The position numbers and the translations under genes are program-made. DNA of 64,000 nt, from assembly GCF_001552215.1 (NCBI RefSeq), contig NZ_BCQT01000004.1, forward strand, positions 124,001 to 188,000, written 5' to 3'. This document shows, piece by piece, positions 16,094-24,499 of this stretch. The stretch is from Actinomadura macra NBRC 14102 (GTDB taxonomy: Bacteria; Actinomycetota; Actinomycetes; Streptosporangiales; Streptosporangiaceae). Positions within the stretch are counted from its first letter, which is position 1. Each line of letters opens with the position of its first letter. Under the pieces are notes generated by a model. The model was not told the origin of the DNA and did not search any database. It saw only the letters and a program-made list of their open reading frames with translations.

Positions 16094-16669
16094 ATGCCTG
16101 GGGCAGGGACCCCGGCCGTAGGCCACAATGGCCGGGTGCTGCGAATGCGTCCGGCTGAGAGCGCTGATCGTCCCGCCGTCGCCGAGATGGTGGCGGTCCG
16201 GTGTGACTGGATGGAGCGGCGCGGCCTGCCGAGCTGGCGGGATGCAGCCGAGGACTTGGCAGCCCAGTGCACCAACGAGGCCGGCGACGTGTGGCTCTTG
16301 GACGACCCAGCGCGTGGTGTGATCGGGCAGATGGTGGTGCAGGACCAAGGGCCGCCCTGGGGGTGGACTCCCGCCGAGCGCGCTGAGCGCGCTCTGTACC
16401 TGTCGGGGTCGATCACCGACCCGTATGCCGGCGTGCCGAAGTGTCGGCCGGGGACCGTGATGGCCTGGTGGGCCGTCGACCGGGCGGCGCGATTGGACGT
16501 GCCGTGGGTGCGGCGGCATTGCCACGAGCGGGGAGTGGCGCGCTATAACTGCACGCAGGGGTTCGAGCTGGTCCGTGAGGAGCAGCGGACCCGGGTTCGG
16601 CTCTACATGATGGCCCGGCGATCCCAGCGGCTGGACCTGTCGGCTTGGTTCACGGCAGGAACGCCTTGA
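16094..16669 (+). CDS. GNAT-family N-acetyltransferase
   Basis: About 191 residues. LRMRPAESADRPAVAEMVAVRCDW is a GNAT first strand/helix, and a late segment (DVPWVRRHCHERGVARYNCTQGFELVREE) matches the final helix and 'GF' strand of the acetyl-CoA fold. The canonical Q/RxxGxG/A loop is not clear. ATG 16094 has GGAG nine bases upstream; GTG 16091 and GTG 16136 are alternatives. It converges on, and overlaps by 20 bp, the asparagine-synthetase-like gene at 16650. The substrate is unknown. Confidence 0.65.
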   Translation: MPGAGTPAVGHNGRVLRMRPAESADRPAVAEMVAVRCDWMERRGLPSWRDAAEDLAAQCTNEAGDVWLLDDPARGVIGQMVVQDQGPPWGWTPAERAERALYLSGSITDPYAGVPKCRPGTVMAWWAVDRAARLDVPWVRRHCHERGVARYNCTQGFELVREEQRTRVRLYMMARRSQRLDLSAWFTAGTP

Positions 16670-18230
16670 CCGCGCGGTCGAGGGTGATCACCTCGACCAG
16701 CTTGGAATGGTGGCTCTCGCGGTAGAGGCCGTCCTCCAGTTCGTCGACGGCGCCTTTCAGGCCGTCGGCGTCCAGCAGGCCGGACTCGATCAGGGGTGAT
16801 CCGCCGTCCAGGATGCGGCGCAGCAGCCCTGGGCCGTTGACGGTCAGGGACTCCTGCACCAGCTCGGCGAAGCTCTCGCGTTCTGAGGGGTTGCACGCGT
16901 CGGCGCTGAGCCCGAACGTCGCCAGGTGGCGGCGTTGCAGAGCCTTCAGCTCGCGCCAGTGATACGGCAATTGGTCGCCCAGCTCCACCAGGCTGCGGTG
17001 GGTGAAGGGGTGGACGGGCCAGAGCCCGGCGTGCAGCAGCGGCGGCGCGACCGTCTCGGCGGCCAGCAGTGTGATCCCACCCGCCAGGGCCGGCGGCGCG
17101 ATCGCGTCGTCGCCGTACTCCAGTGCCGCGTGCGCGCGGGGCCCCAGCCAGGGCAGGTCGAAGCTATCGGCCCGGTCGGCGGCGGCCTGCGCGCATTCGG
17201 CCGAACCGATGGCGACCATCTCGTCCCCGCCGATCCCGGTGATCACCGTGTGTGCGCCCAGGGCGGCGATCCTGCTGTTCAGTTCGCCGAAGTGCTCGAA
17301 GAACGGTTCGTCGTACGGGCTGATCAGTTCACCGGCGATGCGGGGGCAGCCGGGGCCGAGCATCAGCCGTCCCCGGGTGTCCAGGCGCACGTCATGCGGT
17401 CCGAAGGGCAGCCGGTCGCGTATCTCGGCGCGGCGGCGGATCTGCTGTTCGCGGCCGGGCCCGGTGATGAGCAGCGTCGCGGTGTTGAGCTGCCCCGGCC
17501 AGCGCGCGGCCGCGCGGGTGCCGATCGAGCCGGAGTCCAGGCCGCCGGTGAGGTGACACACCGTCGCGGCGGGCTCGACCGGCCGGGCGTCCAGCGCGGC
17601 GTCGATCCCGGCGGTGAACGCCGCCAAAACACCGGTGTCCTGGTCAGCGGCGGGGGCCAGATCGCGGTGCCGTGCATGCACGATCGGTTCGGGGTAGCTG
17701 ATCACCAAATCGCCGCCGAAGGTCGCGACCGCCCGCTCGGTCAGCCGGTGGATCCCGGTGAACGGGGTGTCGGTGCTGTAGCGGGGCCGGTAGATCAACA
17801 GCCGGGTCGCCTCCTTGGCGTTGACCTGCCCGGCGAACCCGGCGAGATCGCTCATGTCCCACGAGCCGTGCAGGGTGCCGTCCCGGTGGGCCAGGAACAG
17901 GGGTGTCGTGCGAGCGGCGCCGGCGGTAACGCGGACCGGATGGTGCCGGCGGGTCTCGATCGTCACGTGGTCGACCGGCCAGCACCGGGCGTTCGCGGTG
18001 ATCTGATCGAACTCGGTCGGCGTGACCGGCACGAGCGCGGGGGACGGAGCCGCCCGGCCGGGCGCACGCTCACGCACGATGATCACCGTGCGAGTGCCGT
18101 CGCTCGCGGCGAGCCGCTCGACCAGGGGATGCTCGATCGGCGTCACCCGCCCGGCGCCGTCACTGATGTAGGCGGCTCCGTCCCAGTGCCAGGACGCCGG
18201 TGCGTCGGGGGCGATCCGCAGGGTCAGCAC
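16650..18230 (-). CDS. Asparagine-synthetase-like amide ligase (macrolactam synthetase type)
   Basis: 526 residues of the asparagine synthetase B fold. The C-terminal domain has the ATP-pyrophosphatase loop HLTGGLDSGSIG (227-236) and the downstream GIGGDEM (332-338), so it should adenylate a carboxylate. The N-terminus MLTLRIAPDA lacks the catalytic Cys2 of the glutaminase domain, so glutamine hydrolysis is unlikely. This is the pattern of lasso-peptide cyclases and other ligases that use an amine from their own substrate. GTG 18230 has AGGAGAG five bases upstream. It follows the 65-residue peptide gene at 18291 by 60 bases in the same direction. No lasso leader protease or RRE gene is nearby. 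Confidence 0.8.
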   Translation of the reverse strand: MLTLRIAPDAPASWHWDGAAYISDGAGRVTPIEHPLVERLAASDGTRTVIIVRERAPGRAAPSPALVPVTPTEFDQITANARCWPVDHVTIETRRHHPVRVTAGAARTTPLFLAHRDGTLHGSWDMSDLAGFAGQVNAKEATRLLIYRPRYSTDTPFTGIHRLTERAVATFGGDLVISYPEPIVHARHRDLAPAADQDTGVLAAFTAGIDAALDARPVEPAATVCHLTGGLDSGSIGTRAAARWPGQLNTATLLITGPGREQQIRRRAEIRDRLPFGPHDVRLDTRGRLMLGPGCPRIAGELISPYDEPFFEHFGELNSRIAALGAHTVITGIGGDEMVAIGSAECAQAAADRADSFDLPWLGPRAHAALEYGDDAIAPPALAGGITLLAAETVAPPLLHAGLWPVHPFTHRSLVELGDQLPYHWRELKALQRRHLATFGLSADACNPSERESFAELVQESLTVNGPGLLRRILDGGSPLIESGLLDADGLKGAVDELEDGLYRESHHSKLVEVITLDRAVKAFLP

Positions 18231-18290
18231 GCCCGCTCTCCTGTCGCCGCTCAGGGGGAGGTTCCGTTCTAGCCCGGTCGTCCGGGCGGG

Positions 18291-18488
18291 CTACCTGGCT
18301 GTGGTGTCGTAGGTGCGGGCGCCGTCGGAGGAGCCCGCGGACTTCTTGTACTCGTTGCGTTCGGGCGGCGTTTGCACGGCGTAGCGGACCGTGCCGACAA
18401 ACAGCCCATCCAGGCTCGGGAGAGGTTGGGTGGACGCCTCGAACGCGACCAGCCGGGGACTGAGGAGTGTTGGGGAAGCGGCGGTCAT
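18291..18488 (-). CDS. 65-residue peptide, candidate substrate of the adjacent ligase
   Basis: Starts MTAASPTLLSPRLVAFEAST with GGAGG seven bases before the ATG, and ends in the hydrophilic tail SAGSSDGARTYDTTAR. The middle LPSLDGLFVGTVRYAVQTPP looks like a recognition segment between an N-terminal leader and a basic/acidic tail (ERNEYKKSAG). It lies 60 bases upstream of the asparagine-synthetase-like gene with no other gene between, which suggests an enzyme/precursor pair. It matches no lasso leader motif I know. Codon use is normal for the window. Precursor status is an inference. Confidence 0.6.
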   Translation of the reverse strand: MTAASPTLLSPRLVAFEASTQPLPSLDGLFVGTVRYAVQTPPERNEYKKSAGSSDGARTYDTTAR

Positions 18489-19126
18489 GGGATCCTCCGG
18501 TGGGCGGCGCACCAGGTGTGGGTACCGGCGTGGAGTGGCGTGGAGTGGCGTGGCCAAGCATCCTCCGAACGAGGGCGGCTGCGCACTGTCCAGCACGCGA
18601 CAACAGCGCACCGCCGAGCGCAAAAAGGCTATGCGGGCCGGTGAGGCACCCGCACGGGGCGTAGAGAGTCCAGAGCCCCGGGCCGACCGGGAAGACTCCA
18701 CCGCCACGAGCGGACGCGACCCGGTTGGGGTTCGGCCTGCTGAGTTCTTCGAGCTGGGGGTCTTTCCCCAACGCGTCCCCAGGGCTACGGTGGCGGAGCG
18801 CGCCAGGCGATCCGACATAACGTCTGGCCCTGACCGGCAACCGGAGCCCGCAGGCCGCCGCCGTCACGACAACCGGGAAAGCGCCGTGACGAAATCTGCG
18901 ACGCCCCGTCCATCGGGTGACACCCTTGCCGAGCGGGTGTTGCGTCCCATGTGAGTTGACGCAGTCCCGGCTGCCTTGCCGCATTTGCCAACAGTTCCGG
19001 CATACCTGACGCGTGACCGCATGGCTCTGCCAGCGAGAAGCAGCACCGTTTGTCGGCCGGTTCGGGCACCAGTTGGTGATCATCAGGCCAGAAATGTTGA
19101 TGAGTTAGAGCACCGCGTAGCCGACC
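18489..19126. other. Non-coding stretch with a short tandem repeat
   Basis: No convincing gene on either strand: the long open frames here have no start site and run through unrelated sequence. It contains a GTGGAGTGGC tandem run at about 18531-18556. The promoter for the leftward peptide/ligase pair should lie just above 18490. Confidence 0.5.
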
Positions 19127-19501
19127 ATGCATGCCGGTCTCGTCGGGTCTGTGTCCAACATCCTGATCAGAGTGGGCGTCCTACAAGCAGTGACCGACAG
19201 CTTCGAGACCGCCCACCCCTACCGGGAGGGAATCCGGGCTTTTCAGCTCCGGCTCTTGGTGGGGATTGGTAAGAGCGAGGCCATGGTGGAGCTGGCTCTC
19301 CGGCAGCTCGGCGCTGACCAGTCGGAGATGGAACACTGCCGGACCGCCGCTGGGAACATCTACGCGCACACAGGCCGGTTCGAGAACGTCACTTCGATCC
19401 TGGGGCCGCCGCTGGCCTCGGAGACCGTGCACTATGAGCGAGGCGAGGCAACTGATGCCCTGGCTAGTCAGGACGGTCTTACTTGGCCCCGCCCGGCTTG
19501 A
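19127..19501 (+). CDS. Hypothetical protein, possibly a gene fragment
   Basis: 124 residues, MHAGLVGSVSNILIRVGVLQ through SEAMVELALRQLGADQSEME to the stop. Composition is protein-like (no long GC-frame arginine/proline runs) and it looks helical, but there is no Shine-Dalgarno and no family I recognise. It may be the end of a larger lost gene. Confidence 0.3.
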   Translation: MHAGLVGSVSNILIRVGVLQAVTDSFETAHPYREGIRAFQLRLLVGIGKSEAMVELALRQLGADQSEMEHCRTAAGNIYAHTGRFENVTSILGPPLASETVHYERGEATDALASQDGLTWPRPA

Positions 19502-19578
19502 TCTGGCCTCACCGGGTGCGGGTTCCGCGCTGTTGTGACGGGTTGAAGTGGCCCCGCCTTTGCGATTTCAGGTGTCGA

Positions 19579-19615
19579 GTTGAGATCCTCGTCCGCCGGT
19601 GAATGCGGGCACCAT
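19579..19615 (+). repeat. Degenerate CRISPR-like repeat
   Basis: It shares GATCCTCGTCCGCCGGTGAA with the repeats at 21232-21417 in the same orientation, but differs at about four positions, including the right arm (TGCGGGCACC), so the hairpin is weakened. It lies 166 bases upstream of the promoter/start region of the intact HTH gene. Confidence 0.55.
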
Positions 19616-19780
19616 AGCGGCTTGACCTCCGGCGCAGACTACCCGAGCCGCCACGCGTCGCCGCTTCATTGGCTGAAACCCCATGCACAGTGTGTTACAG
19701 AGCGTTCACAATGGTCTGAGGTGAAAGGGCGCCCCACCGGACGGGCGATCCCCTCTCAGCGGTGAAGGGTGTCAGGCGTC

Positions 19781-21106
19781 ATGACCGACCAGCAGCGCCC
19801 CGCATGGGCCGTCCGCCTCCAGGCCGAACGCCAAGCACGCGGCTGGGGCCCCTTCGAAACCGCCCGCCGCCTACGCGAAGCGGTCGGCATCACCCACCAC
19901 CCCACCGACAAGGTCAAAAGCCTCGCCAAACAAGTCACCCGACACGAAAAGGGCCACGTCTTCCCCACCGACTGGGCCACCGCTTACACCACCGCATACG
20001 AGACAACATCGGCAGACCTGTTCGGCACCGAGAACCCATCCCTCTACCCGGACGCTAGCGTGGATATCCCGGCACCTCTCCACGCAAGGGAAGACGACAT
20101 GGAGCGCCGCGCCCTACTACAACTCGCCGCGCTGGGAATGAGCGTAGGCACGCTCGGCTCGTCCGGAGAACCCGTCCGCCAACTCCTGGCCCTCACTCTC
20201 GACAGCGAATCTCGCGATCTCGACGACTGGCGCATGACCATGTCGGACCACATGCACGCGATTCGCACCCGACCACCTGCGCAGGTCCGCGATGGGTTGA
20301 TAGTCGACCTGGTCGCCGTCCAGCGTCAACTACGGACTGCGGACGCTGACGACAAGACCGAACTACAGCGCGTAACCGCCGGGTTGTCCATCTTGTACGC
20401 GAACGTGCTTACCCGACTCGGTGACCACAGCGGCGCAATCCACTGGTGGCGCACCGCCAGGGCAGCCGCCGATGCCTCCGGCGACCTCGATCTACGTCTC
20501 GTGGTCCTCGCGTCTGAGGCCGGATTCGGGCTGTACGGACAGCGCTCCCCGACGACTGTTCTCACCCTGACTCGCAAGGCGATGGACATCTCAGGCAACG
20601 CGTCCTCGATCGGACGCGCCAAGGCCGGGACCGCAGAGGTCAAGGCGCTCTCCCTGCTGGGCAGGCACATGGAGGCGCGACAGGCCCTTCGCGTCCTCAA
20701 CCAGTCGGATCCCGGTCAAGTGTGCGCTGACCTCATTCCGGCTTACTGGACCGGCAACGAATTGCACTTCGCCGAAAGCTGGGTCTACGCACACGCGGGT
20801 GACGAGGCCGCCGCGGATGTAGCCAGGGAACGGGTCCTGTCCTACAGTCCGCGATTGGACTACCAGTACGACGCCAACGTTCGCCTCCACGAGGCCCTGT
20901 GCACCGTGGTCAACGGTGGGACGGACACGGGCGCCAAGCAGGCCGCCGAGATCCTCGCCGCGTTGCCGCCGACCCAGCAGAGCCACATGATCACCGAGAC
21001 CGGGAAAGTCGTCCTGCACGCGATACCCCGTGAGCGGTGGGACCACCCGGCGGTGCGAGACCTACACGCACTCGTCTCCGGCCCGAACCGTCACGCCCTG
21101 GCGTGA
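19781..21106 (+). CDS. XRE-like helix-turn-helix regulator with TPR-type sensor domain
   Basis: 441 residues. Residues ~8-75 (WAVRLQAERQARGWGPFETA to WATAYTTAYETTSADLFG) form the helix-turn-helix domain. A linker and the MERRALLQLAALG hydrophobic segment follow, then ~300 residues of helical repeats (GLSILYANVLTRLGDHSGAI, ESWVYAHAGDEAAADVARER) of the kind that bind a small ligand or peptide. The start is ATG 19781; GTG 19769 is also in frame. It is the intact paralogue of the frameshifted copy at 14642, and the promoter region (GTGTTACAG...TTCACAATGG) is conserved between them. No target gene is evident. Confidence 0.75.
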   Translation: MTDQQRPAWAVRLQAERQARGWGPFETARRLREAVGITHHPTDKVKSLAKQVTRHEKGHVFPTDWATAYTTAYETTSADLFGTENPSLYPDASVDIPAPLHAREDDMERRALLQLAALGMSVGTLGSSGEPVRQLLALTLDSESRDLDDWRMTMSDHMHAIRTRPPAQVRDGLIVDLVAVQRQLRTADADDKTELQRVTAGLSILYANVLTRLGDHSGAIHWWRTARAAADASGDLDLRLVVLASEAGFGLYGQRSPTTVLTLTRKAMDISGNASSIGRAKAGTAEVKALSLLGRHMEARQALRVLNQSDPGQVCADLIPAYWTGNELHFAESWVYAHAGDEAAADVARERVLSYSPRLDYQYDANVRLHEALCTVVNGGTDTGAKQAAEILAALPPTQQSHMITETGKVVLHAIPRERWDHPAVRDLHALVSGPNRHALA

Positions 21107-21231
21107 TACACGGAGCCCCACCGAGCGAACAGGGGGCTCGCGCCTGAGAGCAGAAGGTCGGCGGTACGCCCCCACCCCCGGCCCACACAGGTCCCTGACC
21201 GGCAAAACACCGATACCTATTTGATCACTAG

Positions 21232-21417
21232 GTTACGATCCTCGCCCGCCGACGAAGGCGGACGCCACGACGATGGACACGATCACCAAGAAGACGTGCC
21301 CGAAGTTGCGATCCTCGTCCGCCAGTGAAGGCGAACGCCACGACCGCGGAGTTGCCGCCGCCGTCCACGCCTTTGACGGAGTTGCGACCCTCGTCCGCCG
21401 GTGAAGGCGGACGCCAC
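21232..21417 (+). CRISPR. Three-repeat CRISPR-like mini-array (orphan)
   Basis: Three 37-nt repeats at 21232-21268, 21305-21341 and 21381-21417 are separated by unrelated 36-nt and 39-nt spacers. Each repeat starts GTT(G/A)CGA(T/C)CCTCG, holds a hairpin whose best version is CGTCCGCC/GGCGGACG with a 6-base loop, and ends GACGCCAC or AACGCCAC. Similar single repeats occur at 16019, 19579 and 22775. There is no intact cas gene in the window; a decayed Cas2-like gene lies at about 25805. Repeat variation suggests the array is old and inactive. Confidence 0.65.
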
Positions 21418-21508
21418 TGACGGGGTTCCGCCTGAACCAACAACGAATGGACAACCGGGCTCGGACAGCTACCATCGATTCCAAGGATCTTAAAGTGTAT
21501 CTATCCAT

Positions 21509-22067
21509 TCATGGCGCTCGCAGTGCCGCCACAGCCTCCACTAGACCAGCACGCTCCAACGCATCCAGTACGTCATCCACGGTCTCTGGCGGATTGTTCC
21601 GAGTGTCTGCGATTTCTTGGACACATGCCCACACGTTGCGGTCGTCGATGTCGATCTGATCAAGAACGAACTCATCAGGTGTCTTGGCTTCCAAAGCCCA
21701 AGGCTCCAGACTTTCCTTGGGAAAATCCTTGATATTGGCGGTAACGATGATCTGAGCTCCTGCCTTAATCGCAGCAGCGAGCACATGTCGATCGTCAAGG
21801 TCTGGCAGCTTTAGACCTTCGATCAGCGGCTCAATAGTCCGTGACCAACGCGTCTGGCACCGCTCGGTTCATCAACTCCCGAACCCTTGGCAATTTATCA
21901 CCTATGTCAGGTCGGCGAACATTGATGTTCCTGAAGACCTCGTCCAGGATCTGGTTGGTCCATTTGACACGGATCCTGCTGGTGCGCTTCATGGCAATAC
22001 GAATAAACAAGTCCCGCATTGTGTTGCCGAACAACACATTGGCGTCATAGACCACGACGAAGGCCAT
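21509..22067 (-). pseudogene. PIN-domain toxin, frameshifted
   Basis: The N-terminal part (MAFVVVYDANVLFGNTMRDL to NRAVPDALVTDY) has the PIN first acidic residue in YDANVL and ends at a TGA at 21831. One base away, the sequence continues EPLIEGLKLPDLDDRHVLAA through IIVTANIKDFP to the true end at 21509, with the later PIN acidic residues in DLDDRHV. An extra T in TATTGAG explains the break. Intact, it would be a ~185-residue Mg-dependent ribonuclease. It lies four bases after the HTH gene at 22071, in a toxin-antitoxin arrangement. Confidence 0.75.
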
Positions 22068-22070
22068 GAC

Positions 22071-22526
22071 CTAGATACCCAACTCCTGGCCGAGTACGGA
22101 GAGTTCGTCAGCCGCAGTTCGACGCTCAGCTTCGTCACGACGCTGGTAATCGAGCAGCTCCTCGTACTTGATCCGACGGTGTCGCCCAACTAGCCGATAC
22201 GGAATCTTGCCGTCTTCCAGCAGACCGATTAGATAGGGGCGGGATACGTTCAGGATGTCGGCCGCCTGCTGCGTGGTCAGCTCAGCCTTGAGCGGCATTA
22301 CGTTCACCCCTCGCCCCTGGGCAGCTTGGATGAGGATGAAGGCAACCATGTCAACTACCTCGCGTGGCAGTACCAGGGCATCCTCACCTGCAAGCTCGCC
22401 AGCTACCAGGATCTGCTCGGCATCGGGGTGGCTGGCGAGGTAGTCAGCGATTCGCCGCTTGGCCCGCTCGGCCAGATCAGCATCGATCGAGCCCGGGCTC
22501 AGGCGCTTCGCCTGGATGGACGTCAT
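22071..22526 (-). CDS. Excisionase/MerR-type HTH protein, antitoxin partner of the PIN gene
   Basis: 151 residues from MTSIQAKRLSPGSIDADLAE. The C-terminal half holds LTTQQAADILNVSRPYLIGL then LEDGKIPYRLVGRHRRIKYEELLDY, the winged HTH of excisionase-like antitoxins. It is followed directly by the PIN gene, so it should repress the pair and neutralise the toxin. The frame is open upstream to 22700; ATG 22526 fits family length. Since the toxin is broken, this may be an antitoxin left alone. Confidence 0.75.
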   Translation of the reverse strand: MTSIQAKRLSPGSIDADLAERAKRRIADYLASHPDAEQILVAGELAGEDALVLPREVVDMVAFILIQAAQGRGVNVMPLKAELTTQQAADILNVSRPYLIGLLEDGKIPYRLVGRHRRIKYEELLDYQRRDEAERRTAADELSVLGQELGI

Positions 22527-22774
22527 ATCTGCAGTATCCGCAACATACGCAGCAAACGCAATTATCCGGTTGGTGTCATTCACTCGAACCGCCGGATCTC
22601 CGATTCCGTCAGCCCACCTCATCCCTGGCCACCGACCTCGCAGCCGCTGGGTCAGAGACACTCGCGGAGCCCACGCCACCCGCCCGGGGCACGTAGCCAT
22701 CGCGGTGGGCGCGGCACCTCACTAGCTCAAAACTGCCACCCCCTGGTCGGAGTCGGTGTTGCGAGCCACTGCCA

Positions 22775-22811
22775 GTTGCGATCCTCGTCCGCCAGTGAGG
22801 GCGAACGCCAC
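22775..22811 (+). repeat. Solitary CRISPR-like repeat
   Basis: Begins GTTGCGATCCTCGTCCGCCA and ends GGGCGAACGCCAC; it differs at one position from the repeat at 21305 and has the same orientation. It lies between the HTH gene and the IS3 remnant. Confidence 0.7.
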
Positions 22812-22923
22812 AGCATTTGACCTGCATAAACTACTGAATGTGTTCCATGTGGCACAGTCTCGAAGTTCGCAATACCGGCAAAATGCATCAAAAGTAGTTC
22901 GGAACCTCCCAGGGATCCTATGT

Positions 22924-23150
22924 CTATTGGAGGTTCCGAAGTACGGCGATGCGGATGGCGGCGAACGTCGAGTGTCCTTGGCACGGCGTGAGCCTAACGG
23001 TCGGAGAGGAGCCGACGGGCTGGAGTTGATGGTGCTGGTCGAACTCTTGTGGGGTCTTCCACCTGAGTGTGGAGTGGCGGCGATTGCGCTCGTGGAAGCC
23101 TCCGATGTACTCGAAGATCGCGAGCCGGGTCTGACTGTGTGGTCGGGAAC
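22924..23150 (-). mobile_element. IS3-family transposase remnant (C-terminal end of OrfB)
   Basis: The reverse strand reads SQTRLAIFEYIGGFHERNRR then HSTLRWKTPQEFD, the conserved end of IS3 OrfB integrases (FEYIE.F.NRRRRHSxLGY). It runs to TAG at 22924. Homology stops near 23150, and no catalytic DDE residues, first open frame or terminal inverted repeats are present, so this is a truncated relic. Confidence 0.75.
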
Positions 23151-23549
23151 ATCCTGAAGCTCAACGGAGCCAACGGGCGAGGGAGGCAGGCCGCCATCGC
23201 CGACACCACCGTCACCGACATCAATCCTCCACCGGCTCAAAATCGCAGCCACTCCACCACGTCGACGCGGCCGACCACCCCGAAAACCCCGACAACGTCA
23301 GAGCCGCGCCGCTGCTAACGGAAACCTCGGCAGCCGGCTGACGTGCTCGACAACGGTGGACGAGTCTCAGCCGCGGGTGGCATCAGAACCCGGTGACGCG
23401 GGAGATGACCGGTCTCGACCAGGAGGATGAGCGCAATGACGCCGATAGCGGCGGCAGCGGTGGTAGTCGAGTAGATGGCGGAGGGGCTGGGCGCGCTCAA
23501 AACCTGGCCCGTCAGCACTCTGTGGCGACGCCGTTATGGACGACCCGGA
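23151..23549. other. Intergenic stretch without a supported gene
   Basis: Nothing convincing on either strand. A reverse-strand frame at 23315-23518 would encode one hydrophobic helix (AAAAIGVIALILLVETGHL) but has no ribosome site. Confidence 0.4.
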
Positions 23550-24470
23550 TCACAGAGGTTCCTTGGCGGGACGTACGGGCGGGTTGAAACGGGACGGGAC
23601 GGGCTCGCTCCAGCGCAGTGGGCTGGCCCCGACGATCTCGATGACGTCGGTGACGCTGAACTCGACCAGCCGCTGTGCGCCGGGCACCGCGGCGGTGTGC
23701 GTGTGGTCCCAGTCGGTCCGCGCGGTGCCGGACAGATGCAGGACGGCGCCGGTACGCCAGTCGCAGAACAGCAGCCCAGCCTCGGGCCGGACCTCCAGGT
23801 TGCCCAGGGTGTTGAACATGGCGTTGCCGACGTAGTCAGGCCACCGCAGCACGGTCGGTGACATCACCTGCACGAACCCCGGGTTGCCGCCGCGGTGGGA
23901 GGCGTCGGCGTTGCCGTCGCGGTCGGCAGTGGCGATGAAGAAGGTGTCGGCGCCGGCGATCCACTGCTGCTGGTCTCCGGTCAACGCGCGGGTCCGTTTC
24001 GGCTGGGCCGCGGTGGTCGGCACCCAGTGCGATTCGCGCTTTTGAATGTATTTAGGGCAGTTGGAGTAGACCTGATCGAGGCGGACGCGCATGCCGTGCG
24101 GGGTCGGGACGGCACGTCCGTTCATGCGCATCCTGCGGTGCCGGGCCGGCTCGATGGCGAGCATGCCGACCGGCGCGGGCCCGGCGAGCCGGTCGTGCAG
24201 CGGGTCACCCGACCCGGGACGGGCGTCGATGGCGAGGACGCCGTCGTCCTCGGCGCGCAGGAAACCGGGCCGTCCCGTGAGCAGTATGGCCCACATCCGG
24301 TCCCGGTCGTCGGCGGCTCCGACTACCAGCATCGGTTGCTGGAGCAGGAACTTGCGCGCCACCTCGGGGATCTGTGCGCGGACGGCGCTGGCGGACAGCT
24401 CGCCCTGATCGTCCAGGCCGGCACGCCGCCGGACGGCTCGCTCGCCTTGGTGGTAGACGTCGGCCGCCAC
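23550..24470 (-). CDS. Pyridoxamine 5'-phosphate oxidase-family flavoprotein
   Basis: 306 residues. It has the FMN-binding split-barrel pattern of the large PPOX-like group: FIATADRDGNADASHRGGNP and PDYVGNAMFNTLGNLEVRPE are the phosphate- and flavin-contacting segments, repeated in weaker form in the N-terminal half (MWAILLTGRPGF). Such proteins are flavin- or F420-dependent oxidoreductases of unknown substrate. GTG 24470 has AAGGAGG six bases upstream. It is 29 bases after the VOC gene at 24500 and co-transcribed with it, divergent from the CGNR regulator. Confidence 0.8.
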   Translation of the reverse strand: MAADVYHQGERAVRRRAGLDDQGELSASAVRAQIPEVARKFLLQQPMLVVGAADDRDRMWAILLTGRPGFLRAEDDGVLAIDARPGSGDPLHDRLAGPAPVGMLAIEPARHRRMRMNGRAVPTPHGMRVRLDQVYSNCPKYIQKRESHWVPTTAAQPKRTRALTGDQQQWIAGADTFFIATADRDGNADASHRGGNPGFVQVMSPTVLRWPDYVGNAMFNTLGNLEVRPEAGLLFCDWRTGAVLHLSGTARTDWDHTHTAAVPGAQRLVEFSVTDVIEIVGASPLRWSEPVPSRFNPPVRPAKEPL

Positions 24471-24499
24471 AGCGGCCTCCTTCCTATCAGCCGGGAGGG

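Noticed and set aside
16650..18488. Full lasso-peptide cluster
   Set aside because: Only a C-type ligase and a peptide are present. There is no B1/RRE or B2 protease, the peptide lacks the YxxPxL leader, and no Gly/Ala/Cys/Ser followed by Asp/Glu at ring positions 7-9 is convincing.
16094..18488. Albusnodin-like acetylated lasso system using the nearby GNAT
   Set aside because: The GNAT is on the opposite strand, convergent, and without an operon link; only proximity supports it.
18160..19083. 307-residue reverse-strand frame over the peptide gene
   Set aside because: Runs through non-coding DNA and out of frame over the peptide; no start site; Arg/Pro/His-rich.
21232..21417. Assigning a CRISPR subtype
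   Set aside because: No intact cas genes in the window and the repeat alone does not identify the type from reading.
22756..23157. 133-residue plus-strand frame across the IS3 relic
   Set aside because: It is antisense to the recognisable IS3 OrfB end and has no family features.
23315..23518. Small membrane peptide on the reverse strand
   Set aside because: One hydrophobic helix but no ribosome site and no neighbour linking it to a function.
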